The notes under the pieces: generated by a model | The model's database searches: none | What the model was told of the DNA's origin: nothing | What the model saw: only the letters and a program-made list of their open reading frames with translations | NCBI GenBank assembly: GCA_965218945.1 | Contig: OZ244718.1 | Location: 2,480,001-2,544,000, forward strand | DNA: 64,000 nucleotides | From: DAOUJW01 sp965218945 | GTDB lineage: Bacteria; Chloroflexota; Dehalococcoidia; Lucifugimonadales; UBA2985 | Reading direction: 5' to 3' | Shown here: piece by piece, positions 1 to 6,688 of the stretch | Numbering within the stretch: position 1 is the stretch's first letter | Layout of the letters: each line of letters opens with the position of its first letter | Program-made: the position numbers and the translations under genes

Positions 1-951
1 CACAACATCCTCAGAAACGAGGCGCACCTGGGCACCCTCGTCTGGGGCAACAACGCCAAGGACGGAGCCGACCCGGTGCGCGTGGAAGAGGCGTTCCCCG
101 CCACCGTCACCAAGGACCAGTTCGACCGGGTGAACAGGATACTGCGCTCCCGCGCCCCCAAGGTCTCCCACCCCCGCAGAGTCGGAAGCACCTTCCTGCT
201 GAGCGGCTTGGTCAAGTGCTACAGGTGCAAGAGGGCGCTTTCGGGCCGCTACTCCAGCAGGGGTACGTTCCCCTACTACGTCTGCCACTCCTTCGTAAAG
301 CGCGCGCCCGGGTCCTGCGACTCGCCCAGGGTCGACGCCCGGCAGTTCGAGGAGCTGGTCGTCGGCCTGATTCGCTCCAACATCCTGACCGAGGGCAACA
401 TTCGGAGCCTGGTCAACGTCGTGGACGAGCAGATGGACGACGTGGCCGGCGACGAGCGCAAACGGCTGGAGACCATCCAGTCGGAGCTTGCCGACGTGAG
501 GGGCAGACTCGACCGGCTCTACGACCTCGTGGAGACCACGACCGAGTTCAACATGGCCGACTTCGCCCACCGCATCCGAGACCACAAGGAGCGTCAGGAG
601 CGCCTTGAGTCCGCCGCAGAGGGGTCGAGGGCAATCCTGGCCCAGCGCAGGGCGGTCCTCGATGACGTCAAGACCATCACCGCCTACGCCAAGGACATGA
701 GCAGGTTCCTGCAAAAGAGCGAGCTGACCGAGCGCAGGGCCTTCATCGAGACCTTCGTCAAAGAGATCGAGCTCCTGCCCGACAACGCCGTGGTCCGCTA
801 CTCCGTCCCCATGCCCGACGACAGCTTGATTCCGGGAAAAAAAGTCCAGGAGATACCGCTGAACGGCTCGGTGGTATCTTCCGTAAACGGTAGTCCACCT
901 AACTGGACGAAATCAAGAACCTTCACCTTGTGGTTCAGGCTGGTGCTGTAG
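1..951 (+). CDS. Large serine recombinase, C-terminal part (5' end outside window)
   Basis: The frame is already open at base 1, so the N-terminal catalytic resolvase domain lies outside the window. What remains is the end of the recombinase DNA-binding domain, then a zinc ribbon near nt 215-320 (KCYRCKRALSG, followed by YYVC and SCDSP Cys residues), then a charged coiled coil at about nt 450-700. The coiled coil carries many Glu/Arg heptads. This order is that of large serine integrases/resolvases, which excise or integrate mobile elements by strand exchange through an N-terminal Ser. The C-terminus after the coiled coil (nt 780-951) is family-variable. It differs clearly in sequence from the second serine recombinase in this window (34068-35657), so they belong to different elements. 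The family call is sure; the element it served is not visible. Confidence 0.88.
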   Translation, partial: HNILRNEAHLGTLVWGNNAKDGADPVRVEEAFPATVTKDQFDRVNRILRSRAPKVSHPRRVGSTFLLSGLVKCYRCKRALSGRYSSRGTFPYYVCHSFVKRAPGSCDSPRVDARQFEELVVGLIRSNILTEGNIRSLVNVVDEQMDDVAGDERKRLETIQSELADVRGRLDRLYDLVETTTEFNMADFAHRIRDHKERQERLESAAEGSRAILAQRRAVLDDVKTITAYAKDMSRFLQKSELTERRAFIETFVKEIELLPDNAVVRYSVPMPDDSLIPGKKVQEIPLNGSVVSSVNGSPPNWTKSRTFTLWFRLVL

Positions 952-1081
952 AATAAGAGGAATCACCACCCACACGCTCAATGAGCCTGACTAGCTTGAA
1001 CGAGCTGGTAACATGGCTAGATGGCAATGGTCAAGTTTGAGTCAGTTCGTTGCTTGGGGACACCCAAAGTCCGGGGGATCA

Positions 1082-2098
1082 ATGAAGTCCATCGCGACAG
1101 CCGCTAGGGCGTACGCCGCTCAGGTTCTCCGCCTCGACGCGGATCGTGCTGGCTCGCTGTCCGTCGACAAGCTCAGCGGAGGTGAACGTCACCAATTGTT
1201 CAGGGTTTCCGAACTGGGAAGTGAAAGCTACGTGGTCCGGATAAATAACACCCACGACCAGTACGATCTGGAAAAGGCGAGGCGGGAGGCTATGGTCTTG
1301 AGCTACCTTGAAGACGGGCTGGCTCCTCGCCTTTACGACTACGATGAGTGTTCAACCTTCTTTCACCGGCCGACGATGCTCATCGCATTCCTGCCGGGGA
1401 TGCACGTGGACCTTGCGGCATCAAGCGAGGGGATGCTGAACTCACTCGGCTGGACTGTTGGTCGCCTGCACAACCTCAAGTCTGACCGATTTATCACGGC
1501 CTTCGGGTTTAACGCTCGAACACCCGCGGAGTACCTAATCGAGCGTTTCAAGTGGGATATCGGGCGAAGGATCCAGTGGGACAAGTTGCCGAGTGAACTT
1601 GCAACAAGGTTCTGGAAGGGTTACCGCAAAGTTGCGGAGGCGGCCCTGGACTCCGTCACTCAGGAACAGTGGCTTGCACCGAGGCCATTCTCGCTTTTGC
1701 ACGGTGATATGGGCGGAGAGAACATAATTTGGTCGGAAGGTAAGGTCCGACTGCTGGATTGGGAGGATGTCCGCCTGGGTGACGCTGCCGAGGAAGTCGC
1801 CTACATATTCACGGAGAACACCCTCTCTGACAGGGGGAGAGTGGCATTCTGGAACGGCTACGCCGACGCCCGAGTAGGTGGCGCGGACGCTGTAGCTGGC
1901 AGAGTGACGACGTGGGAGCCCATCGTTATGTTCGGCTCGGCGATGTGGTGGTTGGATCGCTATGCCCGAAAGCTCAATGCGCTCCGCAGTGGCGTACCCA
2001 ACTTCCATGTTCCACGTGCACTCTCATATTACCGGGCTCAGGCGCTTCAGAGGCTAGGCCGGTTTGAGGCCCGCTTCGGACTGCCCGGCTTGACGTGA
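1082..2098 (+). CDS. Aminoglycoside/choline phosphotransferase-family kinase
   Basis: This is an APH-type small-molecule kinase. The Brenner-type catalytic loop LLHGDMGGENIIW is followed by the metal-binding LLDWEDVRLGDAAEE at about nt 1695-1800. The N-lobe has GGERHQLFRV (nt 1170-1205), with the phosphate-binding strand and VVRI lysine/arginine region. Members phosphorylate aminoglycosides, choline, homoserine, macrolides or unknown hydroxyl substrates; nothing here fixes the substrate. The frame opens at an ATG at 1013, but an ATG at 1082 sits 5-6 nt after a GGGGG-type ribosome site and is the more likely start. It stands alone between a recombinase and a broken kinase gene. That is an accessory context and fits an acquired function, but resistance is not shown. 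Confidence 0.8.
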   Translation: MKSIATAARAYAAQVLRLDADRAGSLSVDKLSGGERHQLFRVSELGSESYVVRINNTHDQYDLEKARREAMVLSYLEDGLAPRLYDYDECSTFFHRPTMLIAFLPGMHVDLAASSEGMLNSLGWTVGRLHNLKSDRFITAFGFNARTPAEYLIERFKWDIGRRIQWDKLPSELATRFWKGYRKVAEAALDSVTQEQWLAPRPFSLLHGDMGGENIIWSEGKVRLLDWEDVRLGDAAEEVAYIFTENTLSDRGRVAFWNGYADARVGGADAVAGRVTTWEPIVMFGSAMWWLDRYARKLNALRSGVPNFHVPRALSYYRAQALQRLGRFEARFGLPGLT

Positions 2099-2153
2099 CA
2101 TGCCACACAGCGGTCATAGTTCGCTAGCCCTGCGTCACTCTAGGAGGATACAG

Positions 2154-2640
2154 ATGGGAAAGAGCACGGGTGCCTTACGATTGAAGGTCGTCACAGTTGG
2201 GGACATCGTGGTTGATTACCTTGTTTATGTCGCGGCGGAGGGAGTTCTTGATGATCCCTGGGTCCCTGGGTAAATCGCTGCTATTTTGGTCCGATCGACA
2301 CAGTTGTGAGCGGTCTCGGAGTGATGTTTGCCCGTTACGCCATTTCGGAGGGGCTTTGAGCGCTCCTGGCCAATCGGAGCAGTTGGTGCAAACTGCGATA
2401 ATCGGGAGGAGCCTGATCTGTCCGGCCGTATGGCCATTGAGGCGCTCCAGTCAGCGGGTGTAGAGCCCTTGTTATGGCTGGACCCGGAACGTGAAACGGG
2501 GAAGGTCGCGGTTGCCTACTGCTCTGAGCACGAGCAATTCCTCGTGGCAGATGGAGGGGCGAACGACGGTTTTGGCCCAAATAGCCTGACAGCGGTCAAT
2601 ACGAAAGTTCTGGATACTATTTGGCGTCTAGTCAGCAACG
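2154..2640 (+). pseudogene. Broken PfkB/ribokinase-family sugar kinase
   Basis: A good ribosome site (AGGAGG near 2142) precedes an ATG at 2154. It opens a 39-residue frame whose LKVVTVGDIVVDYLVYV is the N-terminal signature of PfkB kinases. The frame then stops. A second frame gives GPIDTVVSGLGVMFARYAI (about nt 2289-2345), and a third gives IGAVGANCDN then IEALQSAGVEP, TGKVAVAYCSEHEQFLVADGGAN (in pieces, nt 2380-2565). These match, in order, the substrate loop, the GAVG(N)D segment and the TG-AN segment of the family. The catalytic GxGD C-terminal half is missing. So at least two frameshifts and a 3' truncation are visible. The frame from 2328 runs on to 2738, but after about nt 2570 it no longer resembles the family. 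Confidence 0.72.
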
Positions 2641-2734
2641 TGACGCCGTGCAGTTGCCGGGGGTTCCTTTTGGCAGGTCTTTCTGCATACACTTGTAGAG
2701 TGAATGAAAGATTGATCGAGACTGGAGAGTCAAT

Positions 2735-3655
2735 ATGAGTGAAGTCTACGACGTAGTCATCATAGGTGGCGGCACAACCGGGCTTAGCGCTTGCATTTAC
2801 ACCCTTCGATCCGGTCTGAGCACCCTTCTCGTTGAAGGGACGGTGTTTGGCGGACAGGTCATCAATGCTGACAGCATAGAAAATTTCCCAGGCTTTCCGC
2901 AGGGAATCACTGGGCCGGACCTGATAGCTGCTCTCCAGGAGCAGGCGTCAGATTTGGGAGTGGAGTATGGATTTGGCCAGGTGCAAGCGCTAGATGTCCA
3001 AGCTCAGCCTATGGCCGTTCGCACCGAAAGCGATGAGTTCCCGGCTAGATCTGTCATCATCGCGACCGGCGGCGAGCGAAACAAACTGGAAATACCCGGC
3101 GAAGAAGAGTTCGAAGGACGCGGCGTCTCCAGTTGCGCTACGTGCGATGGCTATTTCTTCGCAAATGGGGAAGTGGCGGTTATCGGAGGGGGTGACACTG
3201 CGCTCGACGAGAGTCTCTATCTAACTGAGATATGCAGCATGGTCACATTGGTGCACAGGCGGGATCGACTCACTGGCAGCAAGATTCTTCAGGAACGCGC
3301 CTTCCAGAATCCCAAGTTGGATATCCGTTACAGCACGGTCGTTGAGTCAATCTACGGTGACGATGTCGTTCAGGGCATCGCGCTGCGCGACTTGGGGACA
3401 GATCAGGCGCAAGAGCTGCCGGCTTCCGGGGTATTCATATGCGTTGGATATCACCCCAACACCCGCCCATTTCACGGCACAATCCCCATGGATGACGGAG
3501 GGCACATAAAGGTGGACCTGAAGATGGCCACAGAAGTCCCGGGTGTGTTCGCAGCCGGAGATTGCCGGTGGCACTCGGCCCGTCAGTTGGGCAGTGGAGC
3601 CGGTGACGGAATCACGGCTGCCCTGTCCGCCTACGCTTATCTGAACGGCAGCTGA
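2735..3655 (+). CDS. trxB: Thioredoxin reductase (NADPH, FAD)
   Basis: At 306 residues it matches bacterial low-molecular-weight thioredoxin reductases. In order: the FAD Rossmann motif IIGGGTTGLSAC (residues 9-20), the active-site dithiol SSCATCDGYFF (about residues 132-142), the NADP Rossmann motif VIGGGDTALDE (about 149-159), and the C-terminal FAD-binding GVFAAGDCR (about 268-276). The enzyme passes electrons from NADPH through FAD and the CxxC pair to thioredoxin in the cytoplasm. The ATG at 2735 overlaps the TGA of the preceding degenerate frame (ATGA) and follows a GGAGAG site. The 356-residue protein and the UGSC selenoprotein start 97 nt downstream behind their own promoter. A redox link between them is plausible but inferred. 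Confidence 0.95.
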   Translation: MSEVYDVVIIGGGTTGLSACIYTLRSGLSTLLVEGTVFGGQVINADSIENFPGFPQGITGPDLIAALQEQASDLGVEYGFGQVQALDVQAQPMAVRTESDEFPARSVIIATGGERNKLEIPGEEEFEGRGVSSCATCDGYFFANGEVAVIGGGDTALDESLYLTEICSMVTLVHRRDRLTGSKILQERAFQNPKLDIRYSTVVESIYGDDVVQGIALRDLGTDQAQELPASGVFICVGYHPNTRPFHGTIPMDDGGHIKVDLKMATEVPGVFAAGDCRWHSARQLGSGAGDGITAALSAYAYLNGS

Positions 3656-3675
3656 TCTGAGGGTTCCTGTTCCCC

Positions 3676-3703
3676 TTGACACCTGTTCACCCTCAGCTAT
3701 AAT
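3676..3703 (+). promoter_or_regulatory. Consensus sigma70-type promoter for the 356-aa/UGSC operon
   Basis: The sequence has a perfect -35 (TTGACA, 3676-3681), a 16-bp spacer and a perfect -10 (TATAAT, 3698-3703). The start of transcription would fall near 3710, leaving a 5' leader of about 43 nt before the GTG at 3753, which has an AAGGGAGG ribosome site at 3741-3748. Such a full match is rare elsewhere in the window and implies strong expression. Confidence 0.8.
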
Positions 3704-3752
3704 CAAGCTAGTCCACCGTGGTTATCTGGAAATACCTTCCAAGGGAGGTCTG

Positions 3753-4823
3753 GTGACTACAAAGGCGCTTCAATCGGCTCAGTACGAAGTGGATAGCGTC
3801 GCGGACGCTATAGAGTTCTACTACGAAAAAGGTTGGACCGACGGCCTCCCGGTCGTTCCTCCAACCGAGGAGAAGGTCCGGGCTTTCCTTGCAGCAGCGG
3901 GACTTGAGCCTGATTCTGTCGTAGGGACTTACGAAACTCGAAAACGCGTGGTAACGGCCGAGAAGGTCGCTATCAATTCAGTAATGGCGGGCTGCCTCCC
4001 TGAGTACTTCCCGGTGGTGCTAGCCATTATGGAACCAATACTGGATCCGCGATTCAATCTCCACGTCCCGAATTCCACCACCGGAGGAGCGGCTCTTGGA
4101 TTCATCGTGAATGGCCCGATTCGAGACAAGTTGGGTATGAACTACCGCGGCAACGTGTTGGGTCCAGGCAATCGGGCCAACTCCACTATCGGTCGGGCCG
4201 TAAGACTTTGTCAGATCAACATCCTTGGTTCCCTGGCGGGCGCCGGCACAGAGGACCCTCTCGGACGTCCGGTATTTGACAGGGCGACTATCGGGCAGCC
4301 TGGCAAGTATGCCGGCTATCACATCGTAGAAAACGAGGACGACTACCCATCTCTACTCCCGTTACACGTTGAACAGGGATTCAGCCGGGACCAGAGCGCC
4401 GTCACCGTATTCTCCACGGGTGGCCACGTACAGATTTCAGCCCATTCAGAAGATTCCGCCCAGAAGATAGCCGACACGGTTGCCAGGCACCTTGTGGGCA
4501 GCGGGAGGCTGGTCGCATCCGGAGGCTTCTGCATCCTGGTGATTCCCGCCGAGAATACGGGCTACCTCGTTAAAGACGGCTGGTCTAAAGCCGACTTTCG
4601 ACAGGCGGTGTTCGAGGGAACCAAGCGTACGGCAGAGTCGCTAAGCGCTCAAGGCTGGCCGGTCAGAGGAGGAATCACCCCGGAAACCAGCCAGCAGATT
4701 ATGGCCGTTACCGGAAGCGCCGATGACATCTACGTTGTTACCGCAGGCGGGCCGGCAGGTGGATTCATTCACTACATGTTGCCCTACGGCGGAGCAGTTA
4801 TGACACGCGAGATCAGGTCTTAG
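3753..4823 (+). CDS. Conserved protein of unknown function, partner gene of UGSC selenoprotein
   Basis: This 356-residue cytoplasmic-looking protein has no signal peptide and no membrane segment. I do not recognise a named enzymatic family with certainty. Visible features: an N-terminal WTDGLPVVPPTEEKV segment, glycine-rich stretches NSTTGGAALGFIVNGP and AGTEDPLGRPVF, and a C-terminal AGGPAGGFIHYMLPYGG. Only three Cys are seen (in AGCLPEYF, RLCQINI and GGFCILV). The GTG start at 3753 is chosen because AAGGGAGG lies 4 nt upstream. It ends 59 nt before the UGSC selenoprotein gene and shares its promoter, so the two probably act together, perhaps as a two-subunit redox or reductase complex. That is inference from adjacency only. 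Confidence 0.75.
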   Translation: MTTKALQSAQYEVDSVADAIEFYYEKGWTDGLPVVPPTEEKVRAFLAAAGLEPDSVVGTYETRKRVVTAEKVAINSVMAGCLPEYFPVVLAIMEPILDPRFNLHVPNSTTGGAALGFIVNGPIRDKLGMNYRGNVLGPGNRANSTIGRAVRLCQINILGSLAGAGTEDPLGRPVFDRATIGQPGKYAGYHIVENEDDYPSLLPLHVEQGFSRDQSAVTVFSTGGHVQISAHSEDSAQKIADTVARHLVGSGRLVASGGFCILVIPAENTGYLVKDGWSKADFRQAVFEGTKRTAESLSAQGWPVRGGITPETSQQIMAVTGSADDIYVVTAGGPAGGFIHYMLPYGGAVMTREIRS

Positions 4824-4882
4824 GCGTGTGTGTCTCGCTTGGATTAGAGAGAGTTAGAGAAGTCTAATAGAAGGAGCAGAAG

Positions 4883-5428
4883 ATGGTAGTAGCAGAGCGG
4901 TTACGCGTACTTGACCCAACGTCGGAGGCGGTGATAGAGGCCGGGTCCAGAGCAGCAAGAGTCGATACCCTTGACGGAAAGGTCCTGGGACTCTTCAACA
5001 ATCAGAAGCTCAACGCGCCTCAGTTGCTTGAGATGGTCGGGGAGGTCCTCAGCGAACGGTACAATCTGAAGGGAATTGTCCGAGGGACGTACAGTTCCAG
5101 TCAGCACCACTCCTGGAGTGAGTGGCAGGAGAAAGGGGCGTCAGGGTGTGACGTCGCTATCCTGACCCACGGTGATTGAGGGTCCTGCAGTTCGAGCGGT
5201 CTGCTCAACAGCATAGAAATCGAGAAGCACGGAACACCTGCAATGCTGATTGCCACGGATGCATTCATCAGCACCTGCAAAGGCATGGCCCGCGTCGGCG
5301 GAATTCCGGATATGGAATTCGCCATCGTGCCTCACCCGGTCGGGAGCCTTCCGCCTGAGGCGCTGATGGAACGGGCCAAGTTAGTCGCTGACCAGTTTGT
5401 CAGCATTATTACCGAAGTCCAGGACTAG
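4883..5428 (+). CDS. UGSC-family selenoprotein with in-frame TGA (Sec) codon
   Basis: The frame from ATG 4883 (AGGAGCAGAAG upstream) meets TGA at 5177-5179 and then continues open in the same frame to TAG at 5426-5428. Read through, this gives 181 residues in which the TGA falls at ILTHGD-U-GSCSSSGLL. This is exactly the Sec-Gly-Ser-Cys motif that names the UGSC (seleno)protein family. Sequence on both sides is protein-like (LGLFNNQKLNAPQLLEMV before; CKGMARVGGIPDMEFAIVPH after), and a SECIS-like hairpin follows the TGA. Sec and Cys two residues apart suggest a redox-active selenenylsulfide pair. The substrate is unknown. Read as ordinary stop, the gene would split into 98 residues plus an orphan downstream frame with no ribosome site, which is much less likely. 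Decoding would need selA/B/C/D elsewhere in the genome. Confidence 0.88.
5177..5213 (+). promoter_or_regulatory. Bacterial SECIS-like hairpin following the Sec codon
   Basis: Directly after the TGA (5177-5179) lies a hairpin: TGC (5186-5188) with GCA (5211-5213), an A/A mismatch, GTT (5190-5192) with AAC (5207-5209), a bulged C at 5193, GAGC (5194-5197) with GCTC (5203-5206), and a 5-nt apical loop GGTCT (5198-5202). The loop begins 18 nt after the TGA. From memory, the E. coli fdhF element has the same GGUCU loop, a bulge in the upper stem and the same spacing. These are the features bound by SelB. It lies inside the coding region, as expected for bacteria. Confidence 0.8.
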
Positions 5429-5870
5429 CCGGCTACCCTGGAGGGAGGCTAGCCGAATAAGATAATAGCCAGAGACCGGCGCTGATGTGAGGTGTCGATC
5501 TCTGGCCTCTGCCAGCCGTTGAACCAGGCGAGTTGTGCATTGGCCTGTTCTTGGGGGTCAGTAACCCCTTCTTGACCGTGGCAGCCGACTTTGCCCGGAT
5601 GTCCTCACCCCGAAAACTGGTCCACCATCTGCTGTCACTCCTGGGTCAACGCGGCTGGATTTCGGCGTTACTTCTGGACTGCACCGGATGGGGGCCGGTG
5701 ATATACTGGCTTTGGCAACTCAAAGGTGGCCCAGACAAAAGTACGTAATGATGGTCGTATTGGGGAAGCAATAATCCTACAAGAACACGCTTCTGTTGTG
5801 CTTGTAAACTCGTTGCTAAAGGGGAGCGCAATCCTTGTGGAAGCGCAGCGGATCGAGGGGTGAAGCCATA
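5429..5870. other. Intergenic stretch with two stem-loops, no supported gene
   Basis: No convincing gene was found. Right after the selenoprotein stop, CGGCTA (5430-5435) can pair with TAGCCG (5450-5455) around a CCCT/AGGG inner stem. A second stem GCCAGAGA (5468-5475) pairs with TCTCTGGC (5500-5507). Neither is followed by a T-run, so they are weak terminator candidates at best. A TGATATACT extended -10-like box lies near 5698-5706, but no good -35 was seen. The open frame at 5533-5748 has no ribosome site and no recognisable protein character. Confidence 0.4.
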
Positions 5871-5899
5871 ATGGTCAATGAATTTCCGGAGCCGGAGCC

Positions 5900-6616
5900 G
5901 TGAAGCTGGGCAACCCGATTCGCGTCGCTGAGGGCGTCTTCCAGATCCGCGCTATCGGCGCGAGGGTCACGGTTCTGGCCGAGGGTGATGAGGTTTTGCT
6001 CGTCGACGCCGGGATGAAGGGCAGCTCCGGGTTGATAATCGACAGCCTTGAGTCCATCGGGCTTTCCATCGACATGGTGAAGGCCCTAGTCATCAGCCAT
6101 CGTCACCCTGACCACGCCGCCGGCGCTGCCGAGATTATCGACGGAAGAGACATCTCCGTAATGGCTCACCGACTTGAGACCGGCGTTCTGACCGGCAGGG
6201 AGCAGTCCCCCAACCCGATTCAGAACAAGCTTATGGCGCGGATCGCGGCGCCTGTAATCGAAAGGATAATCGGCAGCCCCACCAATGTGGACGTCGAACT
6301 GGAGGACGGGGATGTTATCCCCTTCGCCTTTCCCGTACAGGTGGTGCATCTCCCAGGCCACACTGCGGGCAGCATAGCGCTGTTCCTGCCTGACAGGAAG
6401 CTGGTCATAATCGGTGACGCGCTCCAGTACAAGCTGTCCCTGAAGCTCTATCCTCCAGCCCCCGGTGTTACGGAGGACCCGGAGCAGGCGATGGAGTCTC
6501 TGCGAAAGCTCCTCAACCTGGACTTCGATACAATCTGCTTCAGCCACTTTTCACCGATGCGCAGCGGGGCGCGAGCCGCGCTAAGCAGTATGATAGGGCA
6601 GCATAGCCTCATTTAG
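5900..6616 (+). CDS. Metallo-beta-lactamase-fold hydrolase
   Basis: The 238-residue protein carries the full metal-binding set of the fold: SHRHPDHAAG (HxHxDH, about residues 66-73), HLPGHTAGS (about 151-159), IIGDALQ with the bridging Asp (about 172), and a late CFSHFSP His (about 213-216). Many members are glyoxalase II-like or lactonase-like hydrolases using two metal ions; the substrate cannot be read from sequence. The start is GTG 5900, with only a weak GGAG nearby. A ten-codon mini-frame (ATG 5871 to TGA 5901-5903) overlaps the GTG and has its own GGGGTG site, so initiation may be translationally coupled. The next gene, the acyl ligase fusion, starts 72 nt downstream. Confidence 0.88.
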   Translation: MKLGNPIRVAEGVFQIRAIGARVTVLAEGDEVLLVDAGMKGSSGLIIDSLESIGLSIDMVKALVISHRHPDHAAGAAEIIDGRDISVMAHRLETGVLTGREQSPNPIQNKLMARIAAPVIERIIGSPTNVDVELEDGDVIPFAFPVQVVHLPGHTAGSIALFLPDRKLVIIGDALQYKLSLKLYPPAPGVTEDPEQAMESLRKLLNLDFDTICFSHFSPMRSGARAALSSMIGQHSLI

Positions 6617-6688
6617 GCGCAAGAGCGTAGTGCAGACCTGCGGATTGCGCTACAATGACGCCACCCCAGACAAAGCCAAGAGAAGTAA

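Noticed and set aside
5177..5179. TGA in the UGSC gene as an ordinary nonsense mutation
   Set aside because: The UGSC context, the SECIS-like hairpin at the canonical distance and uninterrupted downstream coding character make a decayed gene much less likely.
5533..5748. 71-residue plus-strand frame
   Set aside because: TTG start without ribosome site, Trp/Leu-rich chance-like product, no continuation or recognisable motif.
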